A stretch of 34,163 nucleotides of DNA from Methanosarcina sp. Ant1. GTDB lineage: Archaea; Halobacteriota; Methanosarcinia; Methanosarcinales; Methanosarcinaceae. Positions 1-9,426 of the stretch are shown here, piece by piece. The translations under genes and the position numbers were made by a program. Under the pieces are notes generated by a model. It was not told the DNA's origin. It saw only the letters and a list, made by a program, of their open reading frames with translations, and searched no databases. Every line of letters starts with the position of its first letter. Within the stretch, counting starts at the first letter, position 1. The stretch lies in contig MDTP02000067.1 of the NCBI GenBank assembly GCA_001714685.2, positions 1 through 34,163 on the forward strand, given 5' to 3'.

Positions 1-53
1 GAAGTGATTCCAATACCCCCAATAATAATAGATTCAAAAATATATAAAATTAA

Positions 54-76
54 GTCAATGATTTGGGGACACGACC
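54..76. repeat. Solo right end of a GGTCGTGTCC-type element
   Basis: Read on the minus strand the segment begins GGTCGTGTCC and continues with a stretch resembling the end of the 115-bp element at 24709-24823. The terminal 10 bases are identical; the inner part is only partly alike and the body upstream (1-53) does not match the miniature copies. It may be the end of a longer insertion sequence that starts left of the window, or a solo end. The claim rests on about 20 bases, so confidence is low. Confidence 0.3.
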
Positions 77-141
77 AAAATGTCAATATGTTTCTTACCA
101 GTAAAGCACTTAAAAAAAACACATTTTCATCTAGGTCACTA

Positions 142-861
142 CTACGTTTTGGGATATAACATTGTTCTGTTATCTTGTTTTTGCAACGGAACCCTAAAAT
201 ATGTACGCATTCCGTTATTCACAATTTTTGCACCTTTTGGAACCTGTAATAAAATAAGAATCAGTTCGAGTATCTCTCCAGAGCTTCCTATTGAATTTAA
301 AATAATGAATATCATTAGTGGTATATTATAAAGTCCCAATACTCCTGAAATCACATTTAAAATTATTGATAGAAATACAAACGGTGCTATATATATTAAA
401 CATGCCCTGTATTTTGAGAGTACGTCCGTCGTATACACGCATCCTCCATAATATGTAAGACCTATATACGTATTATCTGATTTAATGAAGTTCGGAATAA
501 ATAATAAATGAATTAACTCATGGACAACTATCAAAACGATTGCCATAACCAAGAAAGGTAAGGCATATTTCAACAGATCCTCTGTATTTTGTATAGTACC
601 AGATATTTGATAATCAGCAATTCCGCTTGTTTGTGTAAATATTCTCATTATAAACTGCACGATTAAAAGATTGATAATCATAATCGGTATTAATAAAGGT
701 AGTTGACCCATTATACTTTTAGGTCTCAGCTCTCTCCAGCCATCTTTCAGTAATTTTTCGTGAATCTCTTCGTCGAAACCCTGTAAGTCATTTTTTATTT
801 TTATAATAACCCCTTCCTCAGTTGTTTTTAATTTGCAGATGAGCCGGTTTGAACATTTCAA
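142..861 (-). CDS. DUF3267-type integral membrane putative zincin metalloprotease
   Basis: The 239-residue product has a short cytoplasmic N-terminus followed by about four hydrophobic segments (roughly residues 51-73, 98-121, 151-172 and 178-205). The zinc-protease motif HELIH lies at residues 114-118 within the second hydrophobic stretch, with His114 and His118 as likely metal ligands and Glu115 as catalytic base. The HELIH..LFIP arrangement is typical of the DUF3267 family of putative membrane zincins, whose substrates are unknown. The gene stands alone and is divergent from the IS701-like element beginning at 1007. The N-terminal 15 residues are not typical of the family, so a start a few codons downstream is possible. 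The third metal ligand was not identified. Protease activity is inferred from the motif only. Confidence 0.72.
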   Translation of the reverse strand: MKCSNRLICKLKTTEEGVIIKIKNDLQGFDEEIHEKLLKDGWRELRPKSIMGQLPLLIPIMIINLLIVQFIMRIFTQTSGIADYQISGTIQNTEDLLKYALPFLVMAIVLIVVHELIHLLFIPNFIKSDNTYIGLTYYGGCVYTTDVLSKYRACLIYIAPFVFLSIILNVISGVLGLYNIPLMIFIILNSIGSSGEILELILILLQVPKGAKIVNNGMRTYFRVPLQKQDNRTMLYPKT

Positions 862-1006
862 CGATTCACATTTTTGACAAAAATCGGGTACTCTAATTGG
901 TTCTATTTATTTTGATTTCTTCTAAATCTATAACACACGTATACACTTCAACATATAAATAATCATTTTAGTGTTTCATATACTACATATTGTCATACAT
1001 ATATAA

Positions 1007-2650
1007 CTTGACTTTGTCACATTTCCTTATTCATATCTGCCGCAATATATAATATTGTAGATATTGGTTTAATGTCATGAGTTCCATAACTGGAGACTTT
1101 ATTTCGTCAAATAAAATCTCTGTAGAAAAGTACCTTTTAGATGAACATCTTGAAGTCTATCTTAAAACAAAAACTCGTTCTGCCGTTTCAGTTTGTATTG
1201 ATTACATTTATGGCTTGATTCTCCTGCCAAAACGGAAGAATATGAGTAAAATGGCAATCTACTGTTGTAAGTGCTCCAACAACCAGTCGTTAAGCCATTT
1301 CATCTCAAATTCCACTTGGTCTTCTGCAGATCTCCTCAAATCTGTTCGAACAAAAGCCATTGAAATTATAGGTGAAGATGGTGTAATTATACTTGACGAA
1401 TCGGGCATGAGAAAATCGGGAAATTTTTCTGTTGGAGTTTCTCATCAGTACTGCGGCAACTTGGGTAAAATTGATAATTGCCAGGTTGGAGTCTTCCTTG
1501 CTTATTTTAAGGGTGAGAAGAGAATTTTGATTGACGAGAGACTATATCTTCCTGAAAAATGGGTAAATGATGAAGAACGTTGTTTAAAGGCCCAAATTCC
1601 TTATGAAGAAATAGTATTCCGAACCAAGTATGACCTTGGCCTTGAAATGATTGACAATGCCATCAAAGAGCGCATCCCTTTTTCTTATGTTACAATGGAT
1701 GGATTCTATGGGGAAAATCCAATATTGCTTACTGAACTTGAAAATAGAGGTCTAACTTTTGTCGCAGATATAGCAATTGACACTAAGGTTTATGTTCAGG
1801 AACCAATAGTTGGAATCCCTGGAAAAAAGGGAAAACGAGGGAGGCAGCCTACAATTCCTAGAGTTTTGAACCTATTCTCAATAAGGGTCGATTCTCTTTC
1901 CAGTTCTATTGAGGGGTGGGAACTGATCAGAATTCGAAAAACGGAACGAGGATACAAAGAAGTCTATTTTAAAGCCATAAAAGTATGGAGACGTCAGGAT
2001 GAATTGCCTTGTGAAAATCCACTGTGGCTTCTTATCAGTAAAGATGCAAAATCAGGTGAAATAAAACATTCATTTTGCAATGCTTCTGAAAATGCTTCAT
2101 TTGACGAACTTGCAAAAATGCAGAGTTCAAGGTACTGGGTTGAGAGAGCTTTTCAAGATGCAAAAGGATATTGTGGAATGGCTGAATACATGGTGAGAAG
2201 CTGGAATGCGTGGCATCATCATATGACATTGGTTATGCTTACGATGCTTATTCTGTTGTCGTACAAGATAAAATTTATAAAATTTCATAAGACTTCACTT
2301 CATAGTGTCATTTTGATTATGAAGTTCCATAATCCATTGAAGATATTGAATGCGGAAGAGCTTGCAAAAATCTTAAACCATGATAATAATATGAGAGAAA
2401 GAGCAAGAGCAAGCAGATTGAAAAGTTCCTGATAAAAAATGTGAGTCGGATTACTGAATTTTCTTTCTGGTTACTGGTAAGTATACAATTTTGGAAGTGA
2501 AAATGCATGACATTACAAATAATCACTGCATTGATCAAGGTGAATAATGAGAAAACAACAAATTCAAGTCAAAAATATTCAAAAGGGGGAATTATTTGGA
2601 AGAAAGATGTAGTAACAGCTCCAAATAAAAGTTAATTTGACAATGTCAAG
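1007..2650 (+). mobile_element. Complete IS701-like insertion sequence with 4-bp target duplication
   Basis: A 1644-bp element. The left end reads CTTGACTTTGTCAC and the right end, read inwards on the minus strand, CTTGACATTGTCAA, so the terminal inverted repeats differ at one of the first 13 positions. The element is flanked by ATAA on both sides (1003-1006 and 2651-2654), a 4-bp target duplication as expected for the IS701 family. It contains one intact transposase gene, so it may be recently active. The right duplication abuts a miniature element (2655-2773) with nearly the same terminal sequence, so the IS landed exactly at the edge of that element. Confidence 0.85.
1077..2432 (+). CDS. 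IS701-family DDE transposase (intact)
   Basis: The 451-residue transposase has full length for the family. The family hallmark around residues 104-142 is present: LDESG with catalytic Asp107, then SVGVSHQYCG and GKIDNCQVGVFLAY. A second catalytic Asp is at 208 in VTMDGFYG, and the glutamate of the triad at 356 in RYWVERAFQDAKG. All three catalytic residues and an uninterrupted frame argue that the enzyme is functional. A Gly/Lys-rich loop (about 247-257) sits between the second Asp and the Glu. The ATG at 1077 follows an AT-rich TATA-like region (about 1043-1056); no strong ribosome binding site is visible. It is the only gene in the 1007-2650 element. Confidence 0.9.
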   Translation: MSSITGDFISSNKISVEKYLLDEHLEVYLKTKTRSAVSVCIDYIYGLILLPKRKNMSKMAIYCCKCSNNQSLSHFISNSTWSSADLLKSVRTKAIEIIGEDGVIILDESGMRKSGNFSVGVSHQYCGNLGKIDNCQVGVFLAYFKGEKRILIDERLYLPEKWVNDEERCLKAQIPYEEIVFRTKYDLGLEMIDNAIKERIPFSYVTMDGFYGENPILLTELENRGLTFVADIAIDTKVYVQEPIVGIPGKKGKRGRQPTIPRVLNLFSIRVDSLSSSIEGWELIRIRKTERGYKEVYFKAIKVWRRQDELPCENPLWLLISKDAKSGEIKHSFCNASENASFDELAKMQSSRYWVERAFQDAKGYCGMAEYMVRSWNAWHHHMTLVMLTMLILLSYKIKFIKFHKTSLHSVILIMKFHNPLKILNAEELAKILNHDNNMRERARASRLKSS

Positions 2651-2654
2651 ATAA

Positions 2655-2773
2655 CTTGACTTTGTCAGATTAGACAGTTACTCCAATCGCTGTTATCGAT
2701 TTCACTACGAACGAGATCTTTGGTATACGAGATCTAATGATGATGCTTTACCTTGTAATGTGACATAGTCAAG
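2655..2773. mobile_element. 119-bp miniature inverted-repeat element with IS701-like ends
   Basis: The left end CTTGACTTTGTCAGATTAG and the minus-strand right end CTTGACTATGTCACATTAC match at 16 of 19 positions, and both resemble the termini of the adjacent IS701-like element. There is no coding capacity. Flanks are ATAA on the left (shared with the IS duplication) and ATAT on the right, so its own duplication is imperfect or eroded. It is most simply a non-autonomous derivative mobilised by an IS701-like transposase; that is inference from the ends. Confidence 0.7.
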
Positions 2774-2797
2774 ATATAATTCCTAAGTATAAAAATT

Positions 2798-2895
2798 ATG
2801 AATACCGCTGTAATTCAAAAGTGTGCTCACAAACCAGTGTTTTGAACAAATGTATTGATTACTTCGAAGAATTAGGTGTAGATCAATGGTTGTAA
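2798..2895 (+). pseudogene. Short frameshifted gene remnant, unidentified
   Basis: An ATG at 2798 opens a 15-codon frame ending in HKPVF, and an overlapping frame continues from 2821 as a segment ending NKCIDYFEELGVDQWL before a stop at 2893. Joined by one frameshift near 2840 they would give a short N-terminal fragment of a larger protein. I do not recognise the family; a transposase remnant is possible given the flanking elements. Neither frame has an obvious ribosome binding site. Confidence 0.25.
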
Positions 2896-2919
2896 GTAAA
2901 ATTTGCTCTCTAGTTTATG

Positions 2920-2944
2920 CACAGGTTTTACTACAAAACCTGTG
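2920..2944. terminator. Perfect 10-bp stem-loop, possible terminator or element relic
   Basis: CACAGGTTTT and AAAACCTGTG form a perfect 10-bp stem around a 5-base loop (ACTAC), followed by a T-rich stretch. No intact gene ends just upstream, so its role is unclear. A second hairpin (AATCAATT/AATTGATT, about 3011-3029) follows. Confidence 0.35.
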
Positions 2945-3288
2945 TATTTTGCTGTTTTTAACCCAATTTTTTATTTGAGTGAACAAAAATTAGTTCAAAA
3001 TTAGAAAATTCAATCAATTTTCAATTGATTTTATGCTTTTCTATTTTCTACTCGAAACACAGGTAAATTAAGTCACAGGCTGATACCTATATAAGCGAAG
3101 CGTTATGAATTTTAAAATTTAGATGTGCTAACTGTGCACCAAATCAAAGTTTTCATTTTTGAATTTGTATCCTAAATTTGTCAAGATTTCATGAAGGTAA
3201 ATCTCCATTGCAATGTGTTGGCACCATTTTTTCTACTTTATACTTAACAGTGGATTCAACACCCCGTCCAAAAAAAGAATGAAGGGAG
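2945..3288. other. AT-rich non-coding stretch
   Basis: No credible open frame. It contains the small hairpin at about 3011-3029 and otherwise only AT-rich sequence downstream of the minus-strand propeller gene. Nothing else was recognised. Confidence 0.5.
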
Positions 3289-4305
3289 TTACCCCACAAG
3301 AATTACAGTATCTTCTAAATTCGTCACATATACCTTTGTTCCTGTTGGATTAATTGCAACTCCATAAGGATAGGTTCCTACATTCACCGTAGCTATAACC
3401 TTGTTTGTGCAGGTGTCAAATACAGAGACGGTATTGATGTATTGGTTCGCCACATATACTTTTGTTCCCTTCTGGTTGACGGTAACCCCAAAAGGAGCGC
3501 TTCCTACCTTCACCGTGGCTATAACCTTGTTTTTGGTTGTGTTAATTACAGAAACAGTGTCATCCAGAGCATTCGTCACATATACCTTTGTTCCGGTTGG
3601 GTTAAACGCAACTCCCTCCGGTGACCTTCCTACGTTCACTGTAGCTATAACCTTGTTTGTGCAGGTGTCAATTACAGAGACATTGTTATCCCAAGAGTTC
3701 GCCACATATACCCTTGTTCCATCTGGAGTGACTGCAACTCCATCAGGGCCACTTCCTATTTTCACCGTGGCTGTAACATTGTTTGTGGCTGTGTCAATCA
3801 CAGATACAGTGTTGCTGCTAGGGTTCGTCACATATACCTTTGTTCCCTTTAGGTTGACTGCAACCCCAGAAGGATTAATTCCTACAGGCACTCTGGCTAC
3901 AACAGTGTTTTTGCAGGTATCAATCACAGAGACAGTGTTGCTGTATAAATTCGTTACATATACCTTTGTTCCATCAGGTGTGACTGCAATTCCTGCAGAT
4001 TCCCCACCTACATTAACCGTGGCTGTAACATTGTTTGTGGCTGTGTCAATCACAGATACAGTGTTGCTGTATAAATTCGTTACATATACCTTTGTTCCTG
4101 TTGGGTTAATTGCAACTCCATATGGACGTTCTCCTACAGGTACCGTGGCTGTAACTTTGTTTGTTGCTGTGTCAATTACAGAGACATTGTAGTTGTTTAT
4201 GTCCGTAGTTGAGCTTACTGCCATAGCTGTCGCTGGTATTAAAAACGCAAATACTAGCAAAATAGCGAGTGTCTTTTTCACTCTGTTAGACTTTTGTGGT
4301 TTCAT
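3289..4305 (-). CDS. Secreted seven-bladed YVTN beta-propeller protein
   Basis: From the ATG at 4305 the product is 338 residues: a signal peptide (basic MKPQKSNRVKK, hydrophobic core, AMA cleavage region near residue 29) followed by seven 42-residue repeats of the type NTVSVIDT..N.V.ATV.VG..P.GVA..P.GTKVYVTN. The last repeat ends in TVILVG, which can pair with the first-blade strand and close a seven-bladed ring. These YVTN repeats are typical of Methanosarcina surface-layer proteins, where they probably act in cell contact or protein binding. No PKD domain or C-terminal anchor follows, so the protein may be released or truncated. Blades 3, 5 and 7 carry DTC where the others carry DTA or NTT. 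The frame can be extended to 4365, but the start at 4305 has AAGGAAA upstream and gives a standard signal peptide. Confidence 0.9.
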   Translation of the reverse strand: MKPQKSNRVKKTLAILLVFAFLIPATAMAVSSTTDINNYNVSVIDTATNKVTATVPVGERPYGVAINPTGTKVYVTNLYSNTVSVIDTATNNVTATVNVGGESAGIAVTPDGTKVYVTNLYSNTVSVIDTCKNTVVARVPVGINPSGVAVNLKGTKVYVTNPSSNTVSVIDTATNNVTATVKIGSGPDGVAVTPDGTRVYVANSWDNNVSVIDTCTNKVIATVNVGRSPEGVAFNPTGTKVYVTNALDDTVSVINTTKNKVIATVKVGSAPFGVTVNQKGTKVYVANQYINTVSVFDTCTNKVIATVNVGTYPYGVAINPTGTKVYVTNLEDTVILVG

Positions 4306-4848
4306 ACAACTTTCCTTAATTTCATTCTCTTTTAACATGCTGTTATGATTAGAAAAAACATGCAATCGCTATATCTTCTTTTAAAACAACTGTTCGCAAT
4401 TTCCCCGTGTTGAATTTAAACACTACATGTTTTTTAAGTACATAATAATATTCACATGTTAAAAAGTTAGGATGTTCCGTATCCGTAAATCAATGAGAGA
4501 GTTTTATTTCCCTCTATATTTTCCCTCAATTTTAAATCGTCAGCAAGAGGATTTATTGATTTTCCCTATGTGTTCCTACCCTAGGTTCCCACATTTTAAG
4601 CGCATATATCTAGCTCCACTAACTCATAATGCCAGATGATCGTGATTTTTTAAATTAGAGCATCGTTTCGTGTGCTTAAGGTTAAACACATAATTCGGCA
4701 TCTATAGAAGTTCATGTGCCTAAAAAGGCGGAATTCAGGTTAATATAACTCACAACCATGTAAAATAATTCAATATATAAGAATATTAAGACAGCTTAAG
4801 ATATAAAGATGGGATTGTACTGGAATTGAGACAGATAAATCATGTTTT
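4306..4848. other. Intergenic region, AT-rich
   Basis: This is the promoter side of the propeller gene and the 3' side of the prenyltransferase-like gene. AT-rich tracts such as 4425-4455 could contain the minus-strand TATA element. No repeat pair, RNA gene or open frame that I would defend was seen. Confidence 0.4.
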
Positions 4849-5481
4849 TTAACCACCTAATGTGACATCTTGATCTTGATAAAATTCTATTGCATTATAT
4901 AATTGTTCGGGCATAAAATCTGGCCACATTTCATCAACTACATATATGTCTGAATATACCGTTTGAATTGGAAGTATTCCACTGAGTCTATGTCTCCCTC
5001 CCCAGCGAATAAGTAAATCTATCCTTGAGATATCTGCTGATGCAATGTTTTCTACCATTTTTCCTTTATCAGAAGAGTCATATGCATGTGTTAAATCCCA
5101 ATACCAACCATAATTTACCAAAAAATTTATCTTAATTTTACCTTTTCCAAATTTAGTTTTCTTTGTATATGGTAGTAACTCTTTTGGAAACATGTCCGAA
5201 TTAGTATTCCCTACTACAAGTAGTTCAGCATCACATTTAGAAAGTTCTTGAACTGATTTTATACAAGCATCAACAAAAGCTTTTCTTTGTACTTGAGGTC
5301 TTTTTGTATTATCTTGAGTAAATCCAAAAAAAGTAACTTCTTTTATTCTAAGTTTTACACATATATCGTACACTTTTAATCCTGGAATTATCCCATTTTC
5401 ATATCCTTCATGTTTTTCTAAACCTCGAGCTAGGGCCCATCTTCTATTACCATCTGGAATGATAGCAATATGTCTTGGCAA
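4849..5481 (-). CDS. Divergent cis-prenyltransferase (UppS-like) family protein
   Basis: The 210-residue protein begins with the cis-prenyltransferase signature HIAIIPDGNRRWA (Asp10 would bind the diphosphate-bound Mg). Further family regions are FTQDNTKRP (54-62), corresponding to the usual FSxENWxRP, and DLLIRWGGRHRLSG (155-168) followed by YSDIYVVDEMWPDF. Classical enzymes condense isopentenyl diphosphate onto an allylic diphosphate to make the long-chain lipid carrier for glycan assembly. Here the conserved Glu of the RTSGE/RTGGE motif is Arg163, the Trp after Asn in the earlier motif is missing, and the protein is shorter than most family members (about 230-300). Substrate or activity may therefore differ. 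The start is a TTG at 5481 without a clear ribosome binding site. The frame stays open upstream to about 5560 without an ATG, so the N-terminus is uncertain. Confidence 0.75.
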   Translation of the reverse strand: MPRHIAIIPDGNRRWALARGLEKHEGYENGIIPGLKVYDICVKLRIKEVTFFGFTQDNTKRPQVQRKAFVDACIKSVQELSKCDAELLVVGNTNSDMFPKELLPYTKKTKFGKGKIKINFLVNYGWYWDLTHAYDSSDKGKMVENIASADISRIDLLIRWGGRHRLSGILPIQTVYSDIYVVDEMWPDFMPEQLYNAIEFYQDQDVTLGG

Positions 5482-5883
5482 TCTTTTAAATTTTGGTATT
5501 TCCAGAATTTTTCCCCCATCATCAGTGTCGAGAACTTGCGTAAATTCGAAATGATTTTTTGCTTATTGTGAGCATTCCTTACTCTTTTGACCTATTCTCA
5601 AGTTAATATATACTATTATCCCCGTATTTCAAATTAATTATATGAAAAATTGTTTCAGAAAAAAAGGCACTCCCGCATAAAATTTTTTAAAATCGAACTA
5701 CATTTTAATATTAATGATCTCGTTTTTATTGTTTTCTGTTAACTTTAATATTTAATACTAAATTTTTCCAAAAAAAGCGAGACCAATTAAGTACATATCA
5801 AATTCTTGATATTGAAGGCCGGATGAGAATTAGCAAAACTAATAATAAGAAATTAAAAAGATAGGAAATTTTGTAAATGTATT
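5482..5883. other. Intergenic region, AT-rich
   Basis: The upstream region of the prenyltransferase-like gene. The frame of that gene remains open to about 5560, so a few N-terminal codons may lie here. The rest is AT-rich without recognisable genes. Confidence 0.4.
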
Positions 5884-5945
5884 AGGACTTATGCAATTTA
5901 ATTGAAAAATTAATAGCATCAAGCATCTAACTATCTAAAATATAA
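5884..5945 (+). repeat. Truncated AGGACTTATGCA-type miniature element (left end only)
   Basis: It starts AGGACTTATGCA and, over about 60 bases, parallels the left half of the complete copy at 30480-30594, including the shared AATAGCAT and CTATCTAAAATA blocks. No matching right end (TGCGTAAGTCCT) occurs downstream, so this is a truncated copy. It lies next to the 3' end of the catalase gene. Confidence 0.6.
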
Positions 5946-6050
5946 TTAATCTCGAATTATTGTCAATAGATCACCACGCCTTTACAGAACTGGGTGAAGA
6001 ATAAAAATGCAGTCTTGAAAAACAGAGAGGAGTTTTTCCTCTCTAGCAGT

Positions 6051-8189
6051 TCAGGCCGAAACGTGTTCTTTCTTTTCCCTATCCCAATGGCGGTGTTTTG
6101 CAATTGCAACAATGAAGGAATCGTTGAAAGAGCTACTATCACCTTTCATAACAGTCACGACACCTTTATCAGAGACTACTTTGTCAGTAGATTTCTGCCC
6201 TGCAAATTTTATATCGGGAAGGTTTGCAACTTTAAATAATTCAATACCCTCTCCTGTTGCTCCTAATGGCTTGCAGTGCCTGAATGTTTCATTGACGAAA
6301 TGGATCGCATCACCCTGCATCTTGAGAGTATCTATACTTCCTTTCCCTCCGGGAACATATACAGCATCGTACATTACTGATGCCGCAGTAAGGTAATTTT
6401 TATCGACTTCCAGTTTCTCTCCGCTTGAGCTCTTAAGCATTCCCCTGTATTTTGAAATTATATCTGCATGTGCTCCGGCACCCTTTAAAGCCTGCATCAC
6501 CTGGCTGACGTCTTTGTGATCGTACCCGTCTGCAGCAAGGATGGCAATTTTTCTGCTTTTGATGGTGTCTTTCACCGCATACTCCGTTCTTTCCTGGCTG
6601 ACGTTTGGAGACTCTTTCGTGACCGGAGATCCTCCTTTCTGTTCAGAGGCAGAGATGCCTACTCCCTTTGCGATTTGTATTGCAAGTTCACCATCAACAT
6701 TATTGAATAGCTCCACCACTGCTTTCCGGATTTCGGGATCAATGACTTTTCCCACTTCAAAATGAAATGCTCTTATGATATGTTCTTTTTCTGGCTCAGA
6801 CATGCTGTTCCAGAACAATTTGGCTTGACTGAAAAAGTCTTTGAATTTCTCACTGCGTTCCCGTATTTTTTTACCTTCCACCTTCTCCATATAATTATCG
6901 TATCCGCCTTCCTCTGCAGAAGCTGGCCGTGGAAGGTTTCCCCCAACTGAGTTAGGGAAATAACTAGTCTTGCCCTTATTTATCGTCATCCTGTGATATC
7001 CTTCCCTCTGATTATTGCTGATCGGCGCTAGGGGCCGATTAATTGGGATCTCGTGAAAATTCGGGCCACCCAGACGGATAAGCTGTGTGTCAAGATACGA
7101 GAAGAGGCGGCCCTGGAGGAGCGGATCATTGGAAAAGTCAATTCCGGGAACGATATTTGAAACGCAGAACGCAACCTGTTCTGTTTCAGCAAAGAAATTA
7201 TCAGGGTTACGGTTCAGGGTCAGCTTCCCTATAATTTTGACTGGAACTTCCTCTTCAGGCCAAATCTTGGTGGCATCGAGAATATCGAAGTCAAACTTGA
7301 ACTCATCCTCTTCCTCGATAACTTGTACCCCAAACTCATATTCAGGATAGTCTCCCATCTCAATTGCCTCCCACAGGTCACGGCGGTGGAAATCCGGATC
7401 CTTTCCAGAGATCTTCTGAGCCTCATCCCAAACAAGAGAATGGATTCCAAGCAGAGGCTTCCAATGGAATTTTATGAACCTCCCCTTGCCTTCTGCATTA
7501 ACAAAACGGTATGTATTAACCCCGAAGCCTTCCATCATGCGGTAACTTCTAGGGATTGCACGGTCTGACATTGCCCACATTATCATGTGCGCAGTTTCCG
7601 GGTGGCAAGTCACAAAGTCCCAGAGTGTATCATGAGCTGTTGATGCCTGAGGCATCTGGTTGTCCTGTTCGGGTTTAGCTGCATGAACAAAGTCTGGAAA
7701 CTTCATAGCATCCTGAATAAAGAAGACCGGAATATTGTTGCCAACGAGATCGTAGTTCCCTTCTTCGGTATAGAATTTTACTGCAAAACCCCGGACATCC
7801 CTGACAGTATCTGCCGAGCCCCTGAATCCTATAACTGTAGAAAATCTTACAAAGACAGGCGTTTTCTTTTCCGGGTCCTGCAGGAATTTCGCACTTGTAT
7901 ACTCCGTCATTGGCTCATATACTTCAAAATATCCGTGTGCTCCAGACCCGCGAGCATGAACAACCCTTTCGGGAATTCTTTCATGGTCAAAATGGGTTAT
8001 TTTCTCTCTTAAATGAAAGTCTTCAAGCAGGGTTGGTCCCCTTTCCCCTGCCTTGAGTGAGATATCGGTATTGCTGACTCTAACACCCTGATTTGTGGTC
8101 AGAAACTCACTTTCACTTTCAGGGTCTTTGCGAAACATTTCTAATTGTTCGTCTTTGCTTTTTTCATTGACTAGCCTCTTTTTATCCAC
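6051..8189 (-). CDS. katE: Large-subunit monofunctional haem catalase (HPII/KatE type)
   Basis: The product decomposes hydrogen peroxide to water and oxygen. At 712 residues it has the long HPII architecture. The catalase core covers about 25-500: catalytic His78 in [16 protein letters not shown], distal Asn in [12 protein letters not shown] (about 152), and the proximal haem Tyr365 in [11 protein letters not shown]-terminal flavodoxin-like (DJ-1/PfpI) domain follows at about 550-700 with VPGGKGS and GATGEG; it lacks a nucleophilic Cys, as usual in HPII. Translation starts at a GTG (8189) preceded by GGAAGGTG. The gene stands alone, with a truncated AGGACTTATGCA element downstream (5884) and another such end upstream (8555). 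Large catalases are mainly bacterial, so acquisition by transfer is likely but not proven here. It would protect an anaerobe during oxygen exposure. Confidence 0.95.
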   Translation of the reverse strand: MDKKRLVNEKSKDEQLEMFRKDPESESEFLTTNQGVRVSNTDISLKAGERGPTLLEDFHLREKITHFDHERIPERVVHARGSGAHGYFEVYEPMTEYTSAKFLQDPEKKTPVFVRFSTVIGFRGSADTVRDVRGFAVKFYTEEGNYDLVGNNIPVFFIQDAMKFPDFVHAAKPEQDNQMPQASTAHDTLWDFVTCHPETAHMIMWAMSDRAIPRSYRMMEGFGVNTYRFVNAEGKGRFIKFHWKPLLGIHSLVWDEAQKISGKDPDFHRRDLWEAIEMGDYPEYEFGVQVIEEEDEFKFDFDILDATKIWPEEEVPVKIIGKLTLNRNPDNFFAETEQVAFCVSNIVPGIDFSNDPLLQGRLFSYLDTQLIRLGGPNFHEIPINRPLAPISNNQREGYHRMTINKGKTSYFPNSVGGNLPRPASAEEGGYDNYMEKVEGKKIRERSEKFKDFFSQAKLFWNSMSEPEKEHIIRAFHFEVGKVIDPEIRKAVVELFNNVDGELAIQIAKGVGISASEQKGGSPVTKESPNVSQERTEYAVKDTIKSRKIAILAADGYDHKDVSQVMQALKGAGAHADIISKYRGMLKSSSGEKLEVDKNYLTAASVMYDAVYVPGGKGSIDTLKMQGDAIHFVNETFRHCKPLGATGEGIELFKVANLPDIKFAGQKSTDKVVSDKGVVTVMKGDSSSFNDSFIVAIAKHRHWDREKKEHVSA

Positions 8190-8554
8190 TTTACAACACC
8201 TTCCTCATTATCTTAATTTCCAACTCCAGTTTTCTGTAAATTATAGAGCCTATATTTCCAGAATTCAAAGAACTGAAGATTATATGTCGATAGGCTCATA
8301 GTTGAAGCGAAGGCAAGTGGTAACATGATTCAATGCAAGTGGCAAATAGGCCTGAAATTAAATATCATATCCAATCTTATACAGAATCTGACTAAACTAC
8401 CAGAAGTATAATTTTAGCTTTTTAGACCCAATCTTTGAAATTTGATTTGAAACTTACAATTGAATGCATGTTGTGTATGCCCAACTCTCCCTTTTTCCAG
8501 TTGGTTTATTAGAATATAAAACTTACTCGCTTGAACCGATAGATTGATATTATT
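8190..8554. other. Catalase upstream region
   Basis: Non-coding. It holds the GGAAGGTG ribosome binding site of the catalase (about 8198-8208), AT-rich promoter sequence, and an inverted pair GAGCCTAT/ATAGGCTC (near 8245-8252 and 8290-8297) that could form a long-looped hairpin in the leader or an operator. No transcription factor can be assigned. Confidence 0.4.
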
Positions 8555-8572
8555 AGGACTTATGCATTGAAA
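8555..8572 (+). repeat. AGGACTTATGCA-type element end
   Basis: The sequence AGGACTTATGCATTGAA matches the left terminus of the miniature elements at 30480 and 30671 and of the truncated copy at 5884, in the same orientation. What follows differs from the miniature elements and leads into the ISH3-like transposase remnant, so this may be the left end of that larger element. Confidence 0.45.
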
Positions 8573-8672
8573 CAGTATTTCCGATTCACCCAAGTTCCGA
8601 ATACCGATTTTATAACAATATTCAATATTTTAACCCGGTCTAAAATTAATTATATATAATTATAAAATTCAC

Positions 8673-9426
8673 GTGATGAAAACTAATGAGTCCATGACAC
8701 CTACCTGCAGTGTTAGCTTGTTAACTACAGCATTTGAAATGTTCAGTAAATATAATCTAATAAAATTGCCATCGAATGCAGATTATAAATTTGAAAAAAT
8801 CCTAAACGTGTTATTGCATGCTGCGACGTCTACTTCTAATTCTCTTGAATCTGCAAGCAATGATCTCAAACGGAAAAACCCTGAAGCAAAGATACCTTCA
8901 TCAGATACCATTTTTAATTATATAAACTGCAACAATATTGGAGAGATTCTTTCTGCATTCAAAACCATCAATCTTGAAATATTCAAAATGATGGAACTTA
9001 AAGGTAAAGTCCATGATGTCGCAATTGATTTTCATCATGTGCCATTCTATGGTGATAAGAATAGACCCTTAATTAGAGGCATGAAACCCAAAAATGGAAC
9101 TTCATGGGGATATGAATATTGTACAGTGGACATCATTGGAGATGACAAGCTTACACTTGATGTGATCCCTATCAGTGCTCTTAAAAAGGATTATTCAATA
9201 CTAACTGAACTTTTGTAAAAGATTAGAAACAATGAGTGTAAAAGTAGGAACATTATATTCGGATAAAGAATTTTGTAATGATGATACGATTTCTGCATTG
9301 ACCAAACTAAAAATAAATTTTGTTATTGCCTGTAAACTCAATAAAAAAAATCAAAAGGAAACTTGAGGAATTCAAAAAAGAGAATGGGCATAAGTCAACA
9401 GTTTTTGAATATCAGTTTAATAAAAT
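8673..9426 (+). pseudogene. ISH3-family transposase, frameshifted and 3'-truncated
   Basis: The first 181 codons (GTG 8673 or ATG 8676) encode an ISH3-like transposase N-terminal half with the motif DFHHVPFYGDKNRP and the matching ...YCTVDIIGDDKLTLDVIP segment. The frame ends at 9218. Homologous coding continues in a second frame (...LETMSVKVGTLYSDKEF...), then in a third from about 9345 (KIKRKLEEFKKENGHKSTVF). Two frameshifts therefore interrupt the gene. About 250 codons remain where the family usually has nearly 400, so the C-terminal part is missing. A miniature element begins at 9427 where the similarity stops. The gene is non-functional. Confidence 0.8.

Noticed and set aside
3401-4192. 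Long plus-strand open frame of 263 codons
   Set aside because: It is the antisense shadow of the YVTN repeats; the repeating DNA keeps the opposite frame open, and the minus-strand product has a signal peptide and propeller motifs.
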